From assembly GCF_004011095.1 (NCBI RefSeq), contig NZ_CP028129.1, positions 2,790,001 through 2,854,000 of the forward strand: a stretch of DNA of 64,000 nucleotides, written 5' to 3'. Below the pieces are notes generated by a model that worked only from the letters and a program-made list of their open reading frames with translations, had not been told where the DNA came from and searched no databases. The DNA is from Rathayibacter rathayi. Lineage in GTDB: Bacteria > Actinomycetota > Actinomycetes > Actinomycetales > Microbacteriaceae. Positions 24,188 to 35,153 of the stretch are shown piece by piece (the first letter of the stretch is position 1; the number at the start of each line of letters is the position of its first letter). The position numbers were made by a program, and so were the translations under genes.

Positions 24188-25370
24188 CGGACCGGCGGCG
24201 CAAGTCCTTAAGTCCCGAACCTGGCTCGCCCGCTTACTCACCTGGGCGACACCACTCTGGGAGGTCTCCTTTCCAGTCGTCTACATGCTGCCGGAGCGCT
24301 GGGGTCGACTAGCACTGGTCGGCGTGAAGGGTTTCCACGTCGCCGTCGCCGCGGTCATGGAACTGCCCCGCTTCATCTGGGGCTTCACCGGCTCTCACGG
24401 TGCCGTCGATTACGTCATCCGACGCCAAGTGCTGCCGTCTTCAAAGGTCGAACGGGTCGTCCTCACGGCAGCGGCGGCAGTCACTGCGACCACCGCCACC
24501 TACGCGGCGGCCCAGCGCGCGCTCGACATCGAGCGCCGTCGCGGGCTCAAGGGCACTGAACTGTGGCCCATGAATGACGGCGACATCGAGTACGTCCACC
24601 AGTCTCCGACCACCGCCGATACGGACCCCTCCACCGCACCGGTCGTGATCCTTGAAGCCGGCCTCGGAAATTCCCTCGACGCCTGGGCCTGGGTCTCCGC
24701 CTTCTCCCGGCCGGACTGTCACGTCATCGCGTACCACCGGCGAGGGTACGGACAAACTACTTCATCTGCACTGCCGCACACCGTCGTCGACGTGCTGGTG
24801 CGAAGTACCCGATCATCCGGCCCCCTCATTGGGGTCACGCACTCCATCGGCCTACTAGCTCTGGCCAGTTATGCCGGCCGTGACATCGCCGGACGCCGAA
24901 TCGCCGCTGTGGTCATCGTGGACGGAACCGATCCCGACCTCTTCGCCGCGGATCGGCAGGACCGCCGCCGAGTTGGCACCTACCTGCAGGCGCAACTGCG
25001 GAGCATGTTCGCCGCTCTGACTGGAATATACAATTTCGCGCCTCACGCGGTCGGGCGACAGTCCCGGTACGAGCCGGACCAGCAAAACGGCATCATCCAG
25101 TTCGTTTTCTGCCCGCGGAACATCCACCGCGCGATCGGTGAGTACTTCGAATTCGAGACGGATCAGGTTCTCGATGCTTTGCGAGCCATCCCGAATCGAT
25201 ACCTCGTCGCCTCTCAGGAGAACGCAGCGCAACAGGCGGAACTCGCGATAAAAATCGGTGCCGAATACACTTTGGTGCCCGACTCGTCTCATCGATCAAT
25301 CATCGGATTCCGTGAGAACGCCCAACAGGTCGCCTTGGTCATCCGTGGGGCAGCCGATGCCGCGGCCTGA
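24180..25370 (+). CDS. LinH-like protein: membrane segments plus alpha/beta hydrolase domain
   Basis: This 396-residue protein has N-terminal hydrophobic helices (LLTWATPLWEVSFPVVYML, LALVGVKGFHVAVAAVMEL) and another near 90-110. A C-terminal alpha/beta-hydrolase domain (about 150-396) has APVVILEAGLG, the nucleophile elbow GVTHSIG, IVDGTDPDLF and a late His in DSSHRSII. Membrane proteins with a C-terminal hydrolase domain (CypH/GrmH) are a hallmark of linaridin clusters. GrmH with GrmL was reported to epimerise peptide residues, as I recall. The start overlaps the preceding stop (ATGCGTAG) without a clear ribosome site, so translation depends on coupling or frameshifting. The end overlaps the next gene by 14 bp. 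Confidence 0.75.
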   Translation: MRSGPAAQVLKSRTWLARLLTWATPLWEVSFPVVYMLPERWGRLALVGVKGFHVAVAAVMELPRFIWGFTGSHGAVDYVIRRQVLPSSKVERVVLTAAAAVTATTATYAAAQRALDIERRRGLKGTELWPMNDGDIEYVHQSPTTADTDPSTAPVVILEAGLGNSLDAWAWVSAFSRPDCHVIAYHRRGYGQTTSSALPHTVVDVLVRSTRSSGPLIGVTHSIGLLALASYAGRDIAGRRIAAVVIVDGTDPDLFAADRQDRRRVGTYLQAQLRSMFAALTGIYNFAPHAVGRQSRYEPDQQNGIIQFVFCPRNIHRAIGEYFEFETDQVLDALRAIPNRYLVASQENAAQQAELAIKIGAEYTLVPDSSHRSIIGFRENAQQVALVIRGAADAAA

Positions 25371-25914
25371 CGTAAACCGAGCCGTCGGAGTGGTAGCGGT
25401 CGGCGCCCTCACCGCGCACCTCATCGCGACAACGTTGTTCAACACGCCAGACTCGTTCAACCTGGACCTCCGTCGTTATGTCGGCGGTTGGACGATCCCG
25501 GGTTGGCGTTTCTTCGCTCCGAATCCCGGCGTGCAGAACGTGCATCTACTAGTCCGGACGGGAGACGGAACCTCTCCCACTGCACCGTCGCTATGGCAGG
25601 ACGTCACGCCGATAATCGATCACCGTGCACTCAACGTCGCTCTGAACCCGCGCAGTCGCGGGCCGAAGGCCCTATTCGACGCCATGCAGCAACTCTCGGT
25701 GATGAAGTCGAACTATGCGCGCTTCGACTGGATCACCACGAGCACCGCCTACGAACTCGTGACCGATGCTGCCCGCGGCCTCCTGCCATATCGAAAGACC
25801 GACCGGTTCCAGTTCCTGTTGATGAACTACTTCCCGGCAGCACCCGAGGGACAGCGGATGCAGCCGATCATCATCTCCAGGTGGGAGAGCGTGTGGCCCG
25901 GAGCGCGGTCGTGA
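25357..25914 (+). CDS. Single-pass membrane protein, candidate LinL partner
   Basis: This 185-residue protein has one N-terminal membrane helix (AVGVVAVGALTAHLIATTLF) followed by an extracytoplasmic or soluble domain with GWTIPGWRFFAPNPGVQNVHLLV. The W-R-F-F-A-P-N-P motif is like that of small DUF5819-type membrane proteins. It overlaps the hydrolase gene by 14 bp, and its stop overlaps the decarboxylase start (GTGA), so it is part of the linaridin operon. By position it is the best candidate for the LinL/CypL partner of LinH. That equivalence is inferred, not shown by sequence alone. Confidence 0.6.
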   Translation: MPRPDVNRAVGVVAVGALTAHLIATTLFNTPDSFNLDLRRYVGGWTIPGWRFFAPNPGVQNVHLLVRTGDGTSPTAPSLWQDVTPIIDHRALNVALNPRSRGPKALFDAMQQLSVMKSNYARFDWITTSTAYELVTDAARGLLPYRKTDRFQFLLMNYFPAAPEGQRMQPIIISRWESVWPGARS

Positions 25915-26489
25915 CCGCCCCACAACCGCTCGCGACCTTCGAGGGCTCCGAACTTCATCTGCATGTGTCGGGATCAATCTCAGCGTCGCTCGTCCCCTGG
26001 TGGATCAACTGGATCCGATTCATCACACCGGAGGTCGTCATTAACGTATCCGTTTCATCGCGGGCAACGTCCTTTGTGACCGTCGGGGCACTTCAAGGAC
26101 TCGCGAACGGCGAAGTCTGGCTCGACGATTGGGAGACCCCCGGCCTGCCGCACTCGTGGCGAAACGGTCGAAGCGGGAATTCGGAGTGCATTATCGTCTT
26201 CCCTGCGACGCTTGACACGGTCATGCGCCTGGCACAGGGCCGAGCCGACTCTCCGGCACTAATGATGCTGCAGATCACCGATCTTCCGATCGTGCTCGCA
26301 GACGTGTTCCCGGCCGAGAACGCAGTAATCAACCACTGGCGTGAGGTGCTGTTGAAGCGGCCAAACATCGCGTTCGCCCCGCAGATCGACACGCCCCGCG
26401 CCGACGACCGCAAAACTACCACCAGCGGTTTCAACCTTCCCGGCGCGCTCGCCACTGCAAACGAAGCGATCGCGGCTAGTCGAGTGTAA
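25911..26489 (+). CDS. HFCD-family flavoprotein cysteine decarboxylase (CypD/EpiD-like)
   Basis: This 192-residue protein is close in length to EpiD. It has the flavin-binding start LHLHVSGSISASLVP, a histidine in GLPHSWRN at the position of the EpiD active-site His, the phosphate-binding stretch CIIVFPATLDTVMRLAQG (PASANT equivalent) and a substrate-clamp-like DVFPAENAVINHWRE (P-x-M-N equivalent). Such FMN enzymes oxidatively decarboxylate the C-terminal cysteine of a RiPP precursor, giving an enethiol that closes the AviCys ring. The precursor ends in Cys, as required. The GTG at 25911 has GGAG 7 bp upstream and overlaps the preceding stop. An in-frame GTG at 25893 is the alternative start. 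Confidence 0.87.
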   Translation: MTAPQPLATFEGSELHLHVSGSISASLVPWWINWIRFITPEVVINVSVSSRATSFVTVGALQGLANGEVWLDDWETPGLPHSWRNGRSGNSECIIVFPATLDTVMRLAQGRADSPALMMLQITDLPIVLADVFPAENAVINHWREVLLKRPNIAFAPQIDTPRADDRKTTTSGFNLPGALATANEAIAASRV

Positions 26490-26625
26490 TTCCCTGGCAA
26501 TAGCGTGGCGTTCATGTCCTTGAATATTTTATAGAAATGTCCGCTGGTGCCCCTCATTCATCTAGCTGGCGCCTCCGCTGAGCCCTCCCGGGAATCACCC
26601 GCAGCTCTGCCGCGTTGGCTCTGAC

Positions 26626-26827
26626 GTGATCGTCCAGCTCTACACCTCAGCCTTCTGCGGCGCGTGTCACGCTGCACGCTCGGTCCGCTCGACGCCGAAG
26701 CCGCCGGAATCCGCTCCACCCCCACGGTCCTCGTGCGGGACACAACGAGAGAGGTTGTCTTCCGCGCGCAGGGCGCCCACTCGCTCCCCAGGCACTCGCC
26801 GCGCTGGCGCTCGCCCTCCCCGCGTAG
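26626..26827 (+). pseudogene. Thioredoxin-like protein remnant
   Basis: The frame starting GTG 26626 reads VIVQLYTSAFCGACHAAR, with a CxxC redox motif (CGAC). A second frame continues LGPLDAEAAGIRSTPTVLVRDTTREVVFRAQGA, with the cis-Pro RSTPT strand. A third ends APQALAALALALPA and a stop at 26825. Together these make the pieces of one small thioredoxin-fold protein with an internal deletion and two frameshifts. It is inactive as it stands. Confidence 0.65.
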
Positions 26828-26848
26828 GTGGTGGCCGCAGGAGGATCC

Positions 26849-27364
26849 ATGCACCGTCGTGCCGCGATCGCGGACCCCATCGGGTTTCTTAGCGCCCTCA
26901 GTCTCTCCGGATGCTCGGTGGACGAGCCCGAGACGACAACGGCGACGGTCGGCCGCGGTGGCGAGCGGGCCGAGGTCCTGGGCGGCGTCGTCGTCTGCTC
27001 CGGATCCGTCGATGGCCTCGATCTCGCCGCCTCCGACTCGGCTCCCTTGACCATCGGCGACGGACTGCGGAGGGTCACCCGATGGGTGTCGCCGTCTCCG
27101 GTGACTCAGCTGGGTGCGACCGACCTCTCCGGCGTAACAGTCTGGCCGGCCGATACGGAGATCGAGCGGTTCCCGCTCGGCGTCGACCTCGCGCTCAAAG
27201 CGTACGCGACCGGCCGTTCCGTCCTCTCCCGCCCGGTGGTTTTGACGGCCGAGCAGTTCGACACGCTCTCCGTTGGCGAGATCGTCGTCGGCGACGTCCG
27301 CGACGGCATATCCGAGACCCTCTCGGCGCAGGAATTCCTCGGCCTCGCCTGTACGCCACGCTGA
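26849..27364 (+). CDS. Putative lipoprotein of unknown function
   Basis: This 171-residue reading frame starts at ATG 26849 with AGGAGG 5 bp upstream. The N-terminus has a basic start, a short hydrophobic part and a possible lipobox (SALSLSGC). The rest contains DLSGVTVWPADTEIERFPLGVDLALKAYATGRSVLSRPVVL, which slightly recalls SAF/CpaB-like folds. I do not recognise a family. It sits between pseudogenes, so it may itself be a remnant, but the frame is open and the ribosome site is strong. Confidence 0.5.
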   Translation: MHRRAAIADPIGFLSALSLSGCSVDEPETTTATVGRGGERAEVLGGVVVCSGSVDGLDLAASDSAPLTIGDGLRRVTRWVSPSPVTQLGATDLSGVTVWPADTEIERFPLGVDLALKAYATGRSVLSRPVVLTAEQFDTLSVGEIVVGDVRDGISETLSAQEFLGLACTPR

Positions 27365-27367
27365 CCG

Positions 27368-28430
27368 TCAGTACGCAGCACTCCGGCCGGCCCGTTCCGC
27401 GCAGCGGTCGACCGCTGCGCGGATCTCGTCGCTGCGCCAGAGCGGCCCGAGCCGGTGCTCCTGTTTCGAGAGGAGGATCCCGCCTTGACGAGTAATCGCA
27501 GCAGAGAGTAGACGTTCGGGATCTGCACTCCGACCTTCGCCGCCGCCATCACCGCCATGATGACCGGCGTCCAGCAACCACGTCGAGCAGGCGCCAAGCG
27601 GTACTGTCCCGCCGCACCCGCAATCGGTCGTTCCACGACTGCCGGATCTCGGCGATCTCGTCGACGAGGAGACGAGTGTTCCAAACGGCGCGGAACGAAG
27701 CAGCGGCGAAGGCGCGGACGACGGGGTCCGGATCCCCCTCGCGAGAGGAGGTGAGCGCCCGATGGTAGCCGAGACGTCGGCGAGGAGGCCAGCGGAGACG
27801 GGGACCGAGACGGTAGGGGTGACTCCGCGGTGCCGCAGCGCGGATTGCGCCAGCGCGCGGCCAGTGCGTCCATTCCCGTCTGTGACCGGGTGGATGGTCT
27901 CGAACTGCGCGTGACTGAGAGCGACAACGACGAGAGGCCGAAGGTCACGGCGGACGGTGAACGCCGTCAGGTCCTCGATGAGGTCAGGGATGCGCTCGAA
28001 GCTCGGAGCGACGTACTTGGCGCCGATCGGGCTGTCCGCCCGCGTGCCGATCCAGACCGGCTCCTGCCGCCGCCGCGGTGGCGTGTGTCGCGGCTGATCC
28101 GCGAGGAGCAGCGAGTGCAGGCGCAGAATCAATGCCGCGCTGATCTCTGGGAAAGCTCCAGCGCCGCACTCATCGCTCGCGTGTTCGCGACGATCAGCTC
28201 CGCGTTCCTGCCCGAGCATGCTCCGAACTCCGCGCTGAAGACGGAGCGAGCGGACGCCGTAAGATTCTCGATCTTGGAGGACGAGGATGCCTCCGGCCGC
28301 GGCAGCACCGGTGCGAATCCGATGACCCCGGCCCCTAGCTCGGCATCGAGGCGGCTCAGCTCCCGCGCGGCTTCATCGGCATCATCCAGGGTGTCGCTCT
28401 GCAGCCCGGGAGACGGCGCCGCGATGCGCG
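27368..28430 (-). pseudogene. Frameshifted Fic-family protein
   Basis: Pieces of one Fic protein lie in successive frames on the minus strand. An N-terminal segment (LSRLDAELGAGVIGFAPVLPR, then SSSKIENLTASARSVF and ELIVANTRAMSAALELS) includes the inhibitory-helix-like S-x-x-x-E-N. A central segment contains the Fic motif HPVTDGNGRTGR. A C-terminal winged-helix segment reads AKVGVQIPNVYSLLRLLVKAG and, in another frame, ILLSKQEHRLGPLWRSDEIRAAVDRC. At least three frame changes separate them, so no full-length product is possible. Confidence 0.75.
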
Positions 28431-28461
28431 GTGGGACGGCGGAGCGATACGACGAGCGCGA

Positions 28462-28507
28462 AGGCCCGTTATCGCCGACCGTCCAGGCCCGTTGTCGTCG
28501 ACCGTCC
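28462..28507. repeat. Tandem 23-bp duplication
   Basis: Two adjacent 23-bp units beginning AGGCCCGTT and ending GACCGTCC (28462-28484 and 28485-28507) differ at two positions. They lie just upstream of the decayed Fic gene on its strand. Confidence 0.7.
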
Positions 28508-28785
28508 AGGCGCGGCGAGCAGACGACGTTAAGCGCTGCTGCGCCCATTCGGGCACAGGCCAGGACGATCCGGAGTCGGAAGCCGTGTGTACCTCGACGC
28601 AATTATGGGATAGTGACCGACACCATATTTGTATCGATCCTTGTTCTTGTTTACGACGCAGATCGCGGCGGTCCGATCGTCGCAGCGCAGGTGAGACGGC
28701 TGAGGAAATCGACGGGCGAGACTCGATGGTGCGAGACCCGGAACACACCTCGTCGGACCCCGCAGGGCCGCGATACGCAAAGGCC

Positions 28786-28853
28786 GGCGATCTCGGAGAC
28801 GGCGATCTCGGACACACTGTGGAGCCTCGGAGAGACTGTGGAGCCTAGGAGAT
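28786..28853. repeat. Two small tandem duplications abutting the 3' end of tRNA-Ala
   Basis: A 15-bp unit GGCGATCTCGGAGAC is repeated at 28786 and 28801 (one mismatch). A 19-bp unit starting ACTGTGGAGCCT is repeated at 28816 and 28835 (two mismatches), the second copy running into the tRNA-Ala gene. This could be slippage, or the scar of an element that used the tRNA 3' end. Confidence 0.6.
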
Positions 28854-28911
28854 TCGAACTCCTGACATCCTGCTTGCAAAGCAGGCGCTCTACCAACTGA
28901 GCTAAGGCCCC
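28839..28911 (-). tRNA. tRNA-Ala (anticodon TGC)
   Basis: On the minus strand a 73-nt cloverleaf runs GGGGCCTTAGCTCAGTTGG to AGGCTCCA, with anticodon stem-loop CTGCTTTGCAAGCAG (TGC) and a T-arm with GTTCGAATC. CCA is not encoded. It pairs with tRNA-Ile as in most actinobacterial gyrA neighbourhoods. Confidence 0.95.
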
Positions 28912-28986
28912 GGGCCGGGGACGGGGCGTTCCGTCTCCGAGAGTCGGATGGCCCGCCACCGCGAGGTGACGGGCCGTCCGGCACGG

Positions 28987-29060
28987 TGGGGGTACCAGGA
29001 CTTGAACCTGGGACCTCTTCATTATCAGTGAAGCGCTCTAACCGCCTGAGCTATACCCCC
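28987..29060 (-). tRNA. tRNA-Ile (anticodon GAT)
   Basis: On the minus strand a 74-nt cloverleaf starts GGGGGTATAGCTCAGGCGG. The anticodon stem-loop CTTCACTGATAATGAAG carries GAT, the T-arm carries GTTCAAGTC, and the acceptor stem is GGGGGTA/TACCCCC. It is adjacent to tRNA-Ala. Confidence 0.95.
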
Positions 29061-29117
29061 GGATTGACCAGAGGAGACTCTACCGGACCTGCCGCCAGAA
29101 TCCCAATCGGCCGCCGC

Positions 29118-29528
29118 CTACTGGTTGGTGAAGCCGACCAGCAGGCCGCCGGTGATCTTGACGCTGAGGTTGTACAGCGTCGCGACGATCGCGCCGAGTG
29201 CGGTGGTGACGATCGTGTTCAGCACTGAGACAACGATCGCGAAGCCCATGACCTGCGGCAGCGAGAGGACCGTGCTGAGGTCGAACGTCTCGGTGCCTGC
29301 GACCTCCTGCACCAGGCCACTAACCTTCTCCAGCACACCCGTCTGGGAGAGGACCGTGTAGACCAGGTAGACGACGACGATCGTGATGATCGCGAGCGCC
29401 AGACCGAGTAGGAACGAGAGCTTCACGGCCGACCAGAAGTCGACGTAGACCAGCTTCAAGCGAACCTGCTTCGCCGCCGGGCTCTTCGCAGACTTCTTGG
29501 CGAGCTTCTCGGCGACGGTGCTACTCAT
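29118..29528 (-). CDS. DUF3566 transmembrane protein
   Basis: This 136-residue protein has a short basic N-terminus, two long hydrophobic helices ([25 protein letters not shown] and [30 protein letters not shown]) and a short intervening amphipathic region, the DUF3566 layout. It begins inside the end of gyrA (ATGAGTAG overlap). The DUF3566 gene follows gyrA in most Actinobacteria, but its job is unknown. Confidence 0.92.
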   Translation of the reverse strand: MSSTVAEKLAKKSAKSPAAKQVRLKLVYVDFWSAVKLSFLLGLALAIITIVVVYLVYTVLSQTGVLEKVSGLVQEVAGTETFDLSTVLSLPQVMGFAIVVSVLNTIVTTALGAIVATLYNLSVKITGGLLVGFTNQ

Positions 29529-32121
29529 CTACGGACCCATCCTCTTCCGACGCCGGACCGGACTCGGCCGGCGCCGCGGCGTCGGGATCCTCGTCCTGGG
29601 CGTCGAGATTACGTTCGGTGTTCTTGGCGAGTGCGATGATGCGGTCGTCCTCAGCGAATCGTGCGAAGACGACTCCCATGGTGTCGCGACCCTTGGCCGG
29701 TACCTCGGCCACGGCAGAGCGTACCACCTTGCCACTGGCGAGAACGACGAGCACCTCGTCGTCCTCTCCGGTGATGATCGCGCCCACCAGGTCGCCCCGC
29801 TTGTCCTCGAGCTTGGCGACTTTGATGCCCAGACCGCCACGTCCCTGGAGCCGATACTGATCGACCGCGGTCCGCTTCGCGTATCCGCCCTCGGTGACCA
29901 CGAACACGAACCCCTCGTCGCTGACGACGTTGGCGTCGAGCAGTCGGTCCTCCCCACGGAATGACATCCCCCGCACGCCCGAGGTAGAGCGACCCATCGG
30001 ACGCAGCGCCTCATCGGACGCAGTGAAGCGGATGGACATGCCCTTGCGCGAGACGAGCAGCACGTCGCTGTCCTCCTCGACCAGGAGCGCCGAAACCAGT
30101 TCGTCGCCGTCGCGCAGCTTGATCGCGATGATCCCGCCGGAGCGGTTCGTGTCGTACTCGGCGAGAGCCGTCTTCTTCACCAGCCCGTCGCGCGTCGCGA
30201 GGACAAGATAGCGCGCCGCCTCGTAGTCCCGGATGTCGAGGATCTGCGCGATCTGCTCACCCGGCTCGAGCGCGAGCAGGTTCGCGATGTGCTGCCCCTT
30301 GGCGTCGCGGCCCGCCTCCTGCAGTTCGTAGGTCTTGGCGCGGTACACCCGCCCGGTGTTCGTGAAGAAGAGGAGCCAGTGGTGTGTGGTGGTGACGAAG
30401 AAGTGCTCGACGATGTCGTCGGCCTTCAACTGCGCGCCACGCACACCGCGGCCACCACGGTGCTGCGCCCGATAGGAGTCGCTCCGGGTGCGCTTGAGGT
30501 AGCCACCGCGGGTGACGGTGACAACCATCTCCTCCTCGGGGATCAGGTCCTCGACGCTCATGTCGCCGTCGAAACCGAAGAGGATCTCGGTGCGGCGGTC
30601 GTCGCCGAAGCGGTCCACGATGTCCCCGAGTTCATCCGAGATGATCGTGCGCTGGCGCTCGGGGCTAGCGAGGATCGACTTGTAATCCTCGATCTCGGCC
30701 TGGATCCGGTCGTGCTCGTCGATGATCTTCTGACGCTCGAGGGCCGCGAGTCGGCGCAGCTGCATGTCGAGGATGGCGCGGGACTGCACCTCGTCGATGT
30801 CGAGCAGCTCCATCAGGCCGTCGCGCGCCTCCTCCACGGTGGGCGAACGGCGGATCAGCGCGATGACCTCGTCGAGCGCGTCGAGCGCCTTGAGATAGCC
30901 GCGCAGAATGTGAATCCGCGCTTCCGCCTCGTCGAGGAGGTACTGGGTGCGGCGCACGATGACCTCGACCTGGTGGTCGACCCACGCGCGGATGAAGCCG
31001 TCGAGCGAGAGCGTGCGCGGAATGCCGTCGACAATCGCGAGCATGTTCGCGCCGAAGTTCTCCTGCAGCGGCGTGTGCTTGTAGAGGTTGTTCAGCACCA
31101 CCTTCGCCACGGCATCGCGTTTGAGCACGACCACGAGGCGCTGACCGGTGCGGCCGGAGGTCTCGTCGCGGATATCCGCAATGCCGGAGACCCGCCCGTC
31201 CTTGACCAGCTCGGCGATCTTAATCGCGAGATTGTCCGGATTCACCTGGTACGGCAACTCGGTGACCACGAGACAGGTGCGGCCCTGGATCTCCTCGATC
31301 GAGACCACGGCCCGCATCGTGATCGAGCCCCGACCGGTGCGGTACGCGTCCTGAATACCGCGGACGCCGAGGATCTGTGCGCCGGTGGGGAAGTCGGGGC
31401 CCTTGATCCGCTGCAGCAGCGCCTCGAGGAGTTCCTCGCGCGTGGCCTCGGGGTTCTCGAGCGCCCACTTCGCGCCGGCGGCGACCTCGCGCAGGTTGTG
31501 CGGCGGAATGTTGGTCGCCATACCGACTGCGATGCCGACAGAGCCGTTGACCAGCAGATTCGGGAAGCGCGCGGGGAGAATCGCCGGCTCGCGCGTGCGG
31601 CCGTCGTAGTTGTCCTGGAAGTCGACGGTGTTCTTGTCGATGTCGCGGACCATCTCGAGCGCGAGCGGCGCCATCTTGGTCTCGGTGTAGCGCGGAGCAG
31701 CTGCGCCATCATTGCCGGGGGAACCGAAGTTGCCCTGGCCCAGTGCGAGTGGATAGCGCAGGCTCCACGGCTGCACCAGGCGCACCAGCGCGTCGTAGAT
31801 CGCGGAGTCGCCGTGCGGATGGAACTGTCCCATCACGTCGCCGACGACGCGCGAGCACTTCGAAAACGCCTTATCCGGGCGGTAACCACCGTCGTACATG
31901 GCGTAGATGACACGGCGGTGCACCGGCTTGAGCCCGTCACGCACCTCCGGCAGAGCGCGGCCCACGATGACGCTCATCGCGTAGTCGAGGTAGGAGCGCT
32001 GCATCTCGAGCTGCAGGTCCACCGGCTCGATCTTGTCGTGCCCGTGGATCACGACACCGGTGTCAGTGACGATGTCGTCACTCTCGTCCGGTCCGGTGGG
32101 GGTGTCTGCTTCGTCTGCCAT
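29521..32121 (-). CDS. gyrA: DNA gyrase subunit A
   Basis: This 866-residue protein has an N-terminal breakage-reunion domain with the quinolone-region sequence [17 protein letters not shown] and the active-site tyrosine in [13 protein letters not shown]. Coiled-coil tower segments follow, then a C-terminal beta-pinwheel with the GyrA-box-like [10 protein letters not shown] and repeated strand motifs, and an acidic tail. With GyrB it introduces negative supercoils in an ATP-dependent reaction. It lies 269 bp downstream of gyrB on the same strand and overlaps the DUF3566 gene. Confidence 0.98.
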   Translation of the reverse strand: MADEADTPTGPDESDDIVTDTGVVIHGHDKIEPVDLQLEMQRSYLDYAMSVIVGRALPEVRDGLKPVHRRVIYAMYDGGYRPDKAFSKCSRVVGDVMGQFHPHGDSAIYDALVRLVQPWSLRYPLALGQGNFGSPGNDGAAAPRYTETKMAPLALEMVRDIDKNTVDFQDNYDGRTREPAILPARFPNLLVNGSVGIAVGMATNIPPHNLREVAAGAKWALENPEATREELLEALLQRIKGPDFPTGAQILGVRGIQDAYRTGRGSITMRAVVSIEEIQGRTCLVVTELPYQVNPDNLAIKIAELVKDGRVSGIADIRDETSGRTGQRLVVVLKRDAVAKVVLNNLYKHTPLQENFGANMLAIVDGIPRTLSLDGFIRAWVDHQVEVIVRRTQYLLDEAEARIHILRGYLKALDALDEVIALIRRSPTVEEARDGLMELLDIDEVQSRAILDMQLRRLAALERQKIIDEHDRIQAEIEDYKSILASPERQRTIISDELGDIVDRFGDDRRTEILFGFDGDMSVEDLIPEEEMVVTVTRGGYLKRTRSDSYRAQHRGGRGVRGAQLKADDIVEHFFVTTTHHWLLFFTNTGRVYRAKTYELQEAGRDAKGQHIANLLALEPGEQIAQILDIRDYEAARYLVLATRDGLVKKTALAEYDTNRSGGIIAIKLRDGDELVSALLVEEDSDVLLVSRKGMSIRFTASDEALRPMGRSTSGVRGMSFRGEDRLLDANVVSDEGFVFVVTEGGYAKRTAVDQYRLQGRGGLGIKVAKLEDKRGDLVGAIITGEDDEVLVVLASGKVVRSAVAEVPAKGRDTMGVVFARFAEDDRIIALAKNTERNLDAQDEDPDAAAPAESGPASEEDGSVDE

Positions 32122-32340
32122 GATCTCTGGTCTCTCAGGTGGGTCCGTGTCCCGGAGGTGCGGGGGCGGCGATCGCGCTGGGTGTCAGGGGGGTGGGGTC
32201 GTGGGGGTCGTGGGGGTCGTGAAGTTCTTACCGTTCGTGGGTGGATGTTTGGCGGTGTTCGTGCGGCCCATTGAAGGCCGCTGTTACGTTGTCGAAGTGG
32301 TTGCGTGCCGCGGCCGTGTGCCGCGGGGCTGCCGCCTTTC

Positions 32341-32390
32341 GGATCGCTGTGCGATCCGCAGGGCTGCCGCCTTGTAGATCGCGATGCGAT

Positions 32391-32392
<2 letters not shown>
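32341..32392. repeat. Duplicated hairpin unit at the end of gyrB
   Basis: Two 17-bp palindromes, GGATCGCTGTGCGATCC (32341-32357) and AGATCGCGATGCGATCT (32376-32392), are 35 bp apart. Each is preceded by GGGCTGCCGCCTT, forming a 35-bp tandem unit. The second overlaps the gyrB stop codon. They may be terminators or RNA-processing hairpins between gyrB and gyrA. The rest of the 269-bp gap contains GTGGGGGTC repeated three times (about 32192-32221). Confidence 0.7.
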
Positions 32393-34637
<2,245 letters not shown>

Positions 34638-35153
34638 TCAGCCGTAGGTGTCGCGTGGACCACGCCCTGGAATGGACCTGGGACCCTTTTTCCAGTTCGG
34701 GACGTCGGGCCCCAGAAAACGGATCGACGTGATGCCCGCCTCGGAGAAGTTCACGGCGATGTGGTTCATGATCTCGATCCGCATCAGCCGCAGCTGGGTC
34801 GACCACGCCGTCGACTCACAGGCGACCGTCAGGACACCGTCGATGACCCCCACCGGAGTGGAGTGCTTCGCTGTCTCCTCTCCAGCAATCGCCGTCCACG
34901 ACGACATCAGATCGCCCTGCGCCAGTGGCGCCGTCCAGCCGAGCTTCACGGTGAGGGAGTCGAGGACGTCGCCGAGATCGTGCGGATCGCGGCCCTTGCC
35001 AAACGGGATCGCATCACCGCGGGGCTCCACGCGCTCCACGGTCTTCCGGATGCGACGCGGACCGTCCGCACCGAATACCTCCTTGAGGTGGCGGTAGACG
35101 CGGGCGGCTTCGGAGTCGGGGGTGGGGGCGCCGCGACGGGGCGCGTCAGCCAT
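34638..35153 (-). CDS. DciA-like DUF721 protein
   Basis: This 171-residue protein has a variable N-terminus and a DUF721 domain (about residues 60-160) with VLDSLTVKLGWTAPLAQGDLMSSWTAIAGEETAKHSTP and ACESTAWSTQLRLMRIEIMNHI. DciA proteins assist loading or movement of the replicative helicase DnaB in bacteria without DnaC-type loaders. The start overlaps the recF stop (ATGGCTGA). It lies between recF and gyrB, its usual place in Actinobacteria. Confidence 0.88.
   Translation of the reverse strand: MADAPRRGAPTPDSEAARVYRHLKEVFGADGPRRIRKTVERVEPRGDAIPFGKGRDPHDLGDVLDSLTVKLGWTAPLAQGDLMSSWTAIAGEETAKHSTPVGVIDGVLTVACESTAWSTQLRLMRIEIMNHIAVNFSEAGITSIRFLGPDVPNWKKGPRSIPGRGPRDTYG

Noticed and set aside
23356..26489. 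Lanthipeptide or thioamitide cluster as an alternative to linaridin
   Set aside because: No LanB, LanC, LanM, LanKC, YcaO or TfuA-like gene is present. Precursor motifs and the hydrolase protein fit linaridins better.
28462..28853. CRISPR-like array
   Set aside because: The repeats are only two adjacent units each, with no spacers of regular length and no cas genes.
30289..32274. Long open frame (661 codons) antisense to gyrA
   Set aside because: It mirrors gyrA codons in GC-rich DNA, has no family-like sequence and no ribosome site. gyrA on the other strand is certain.
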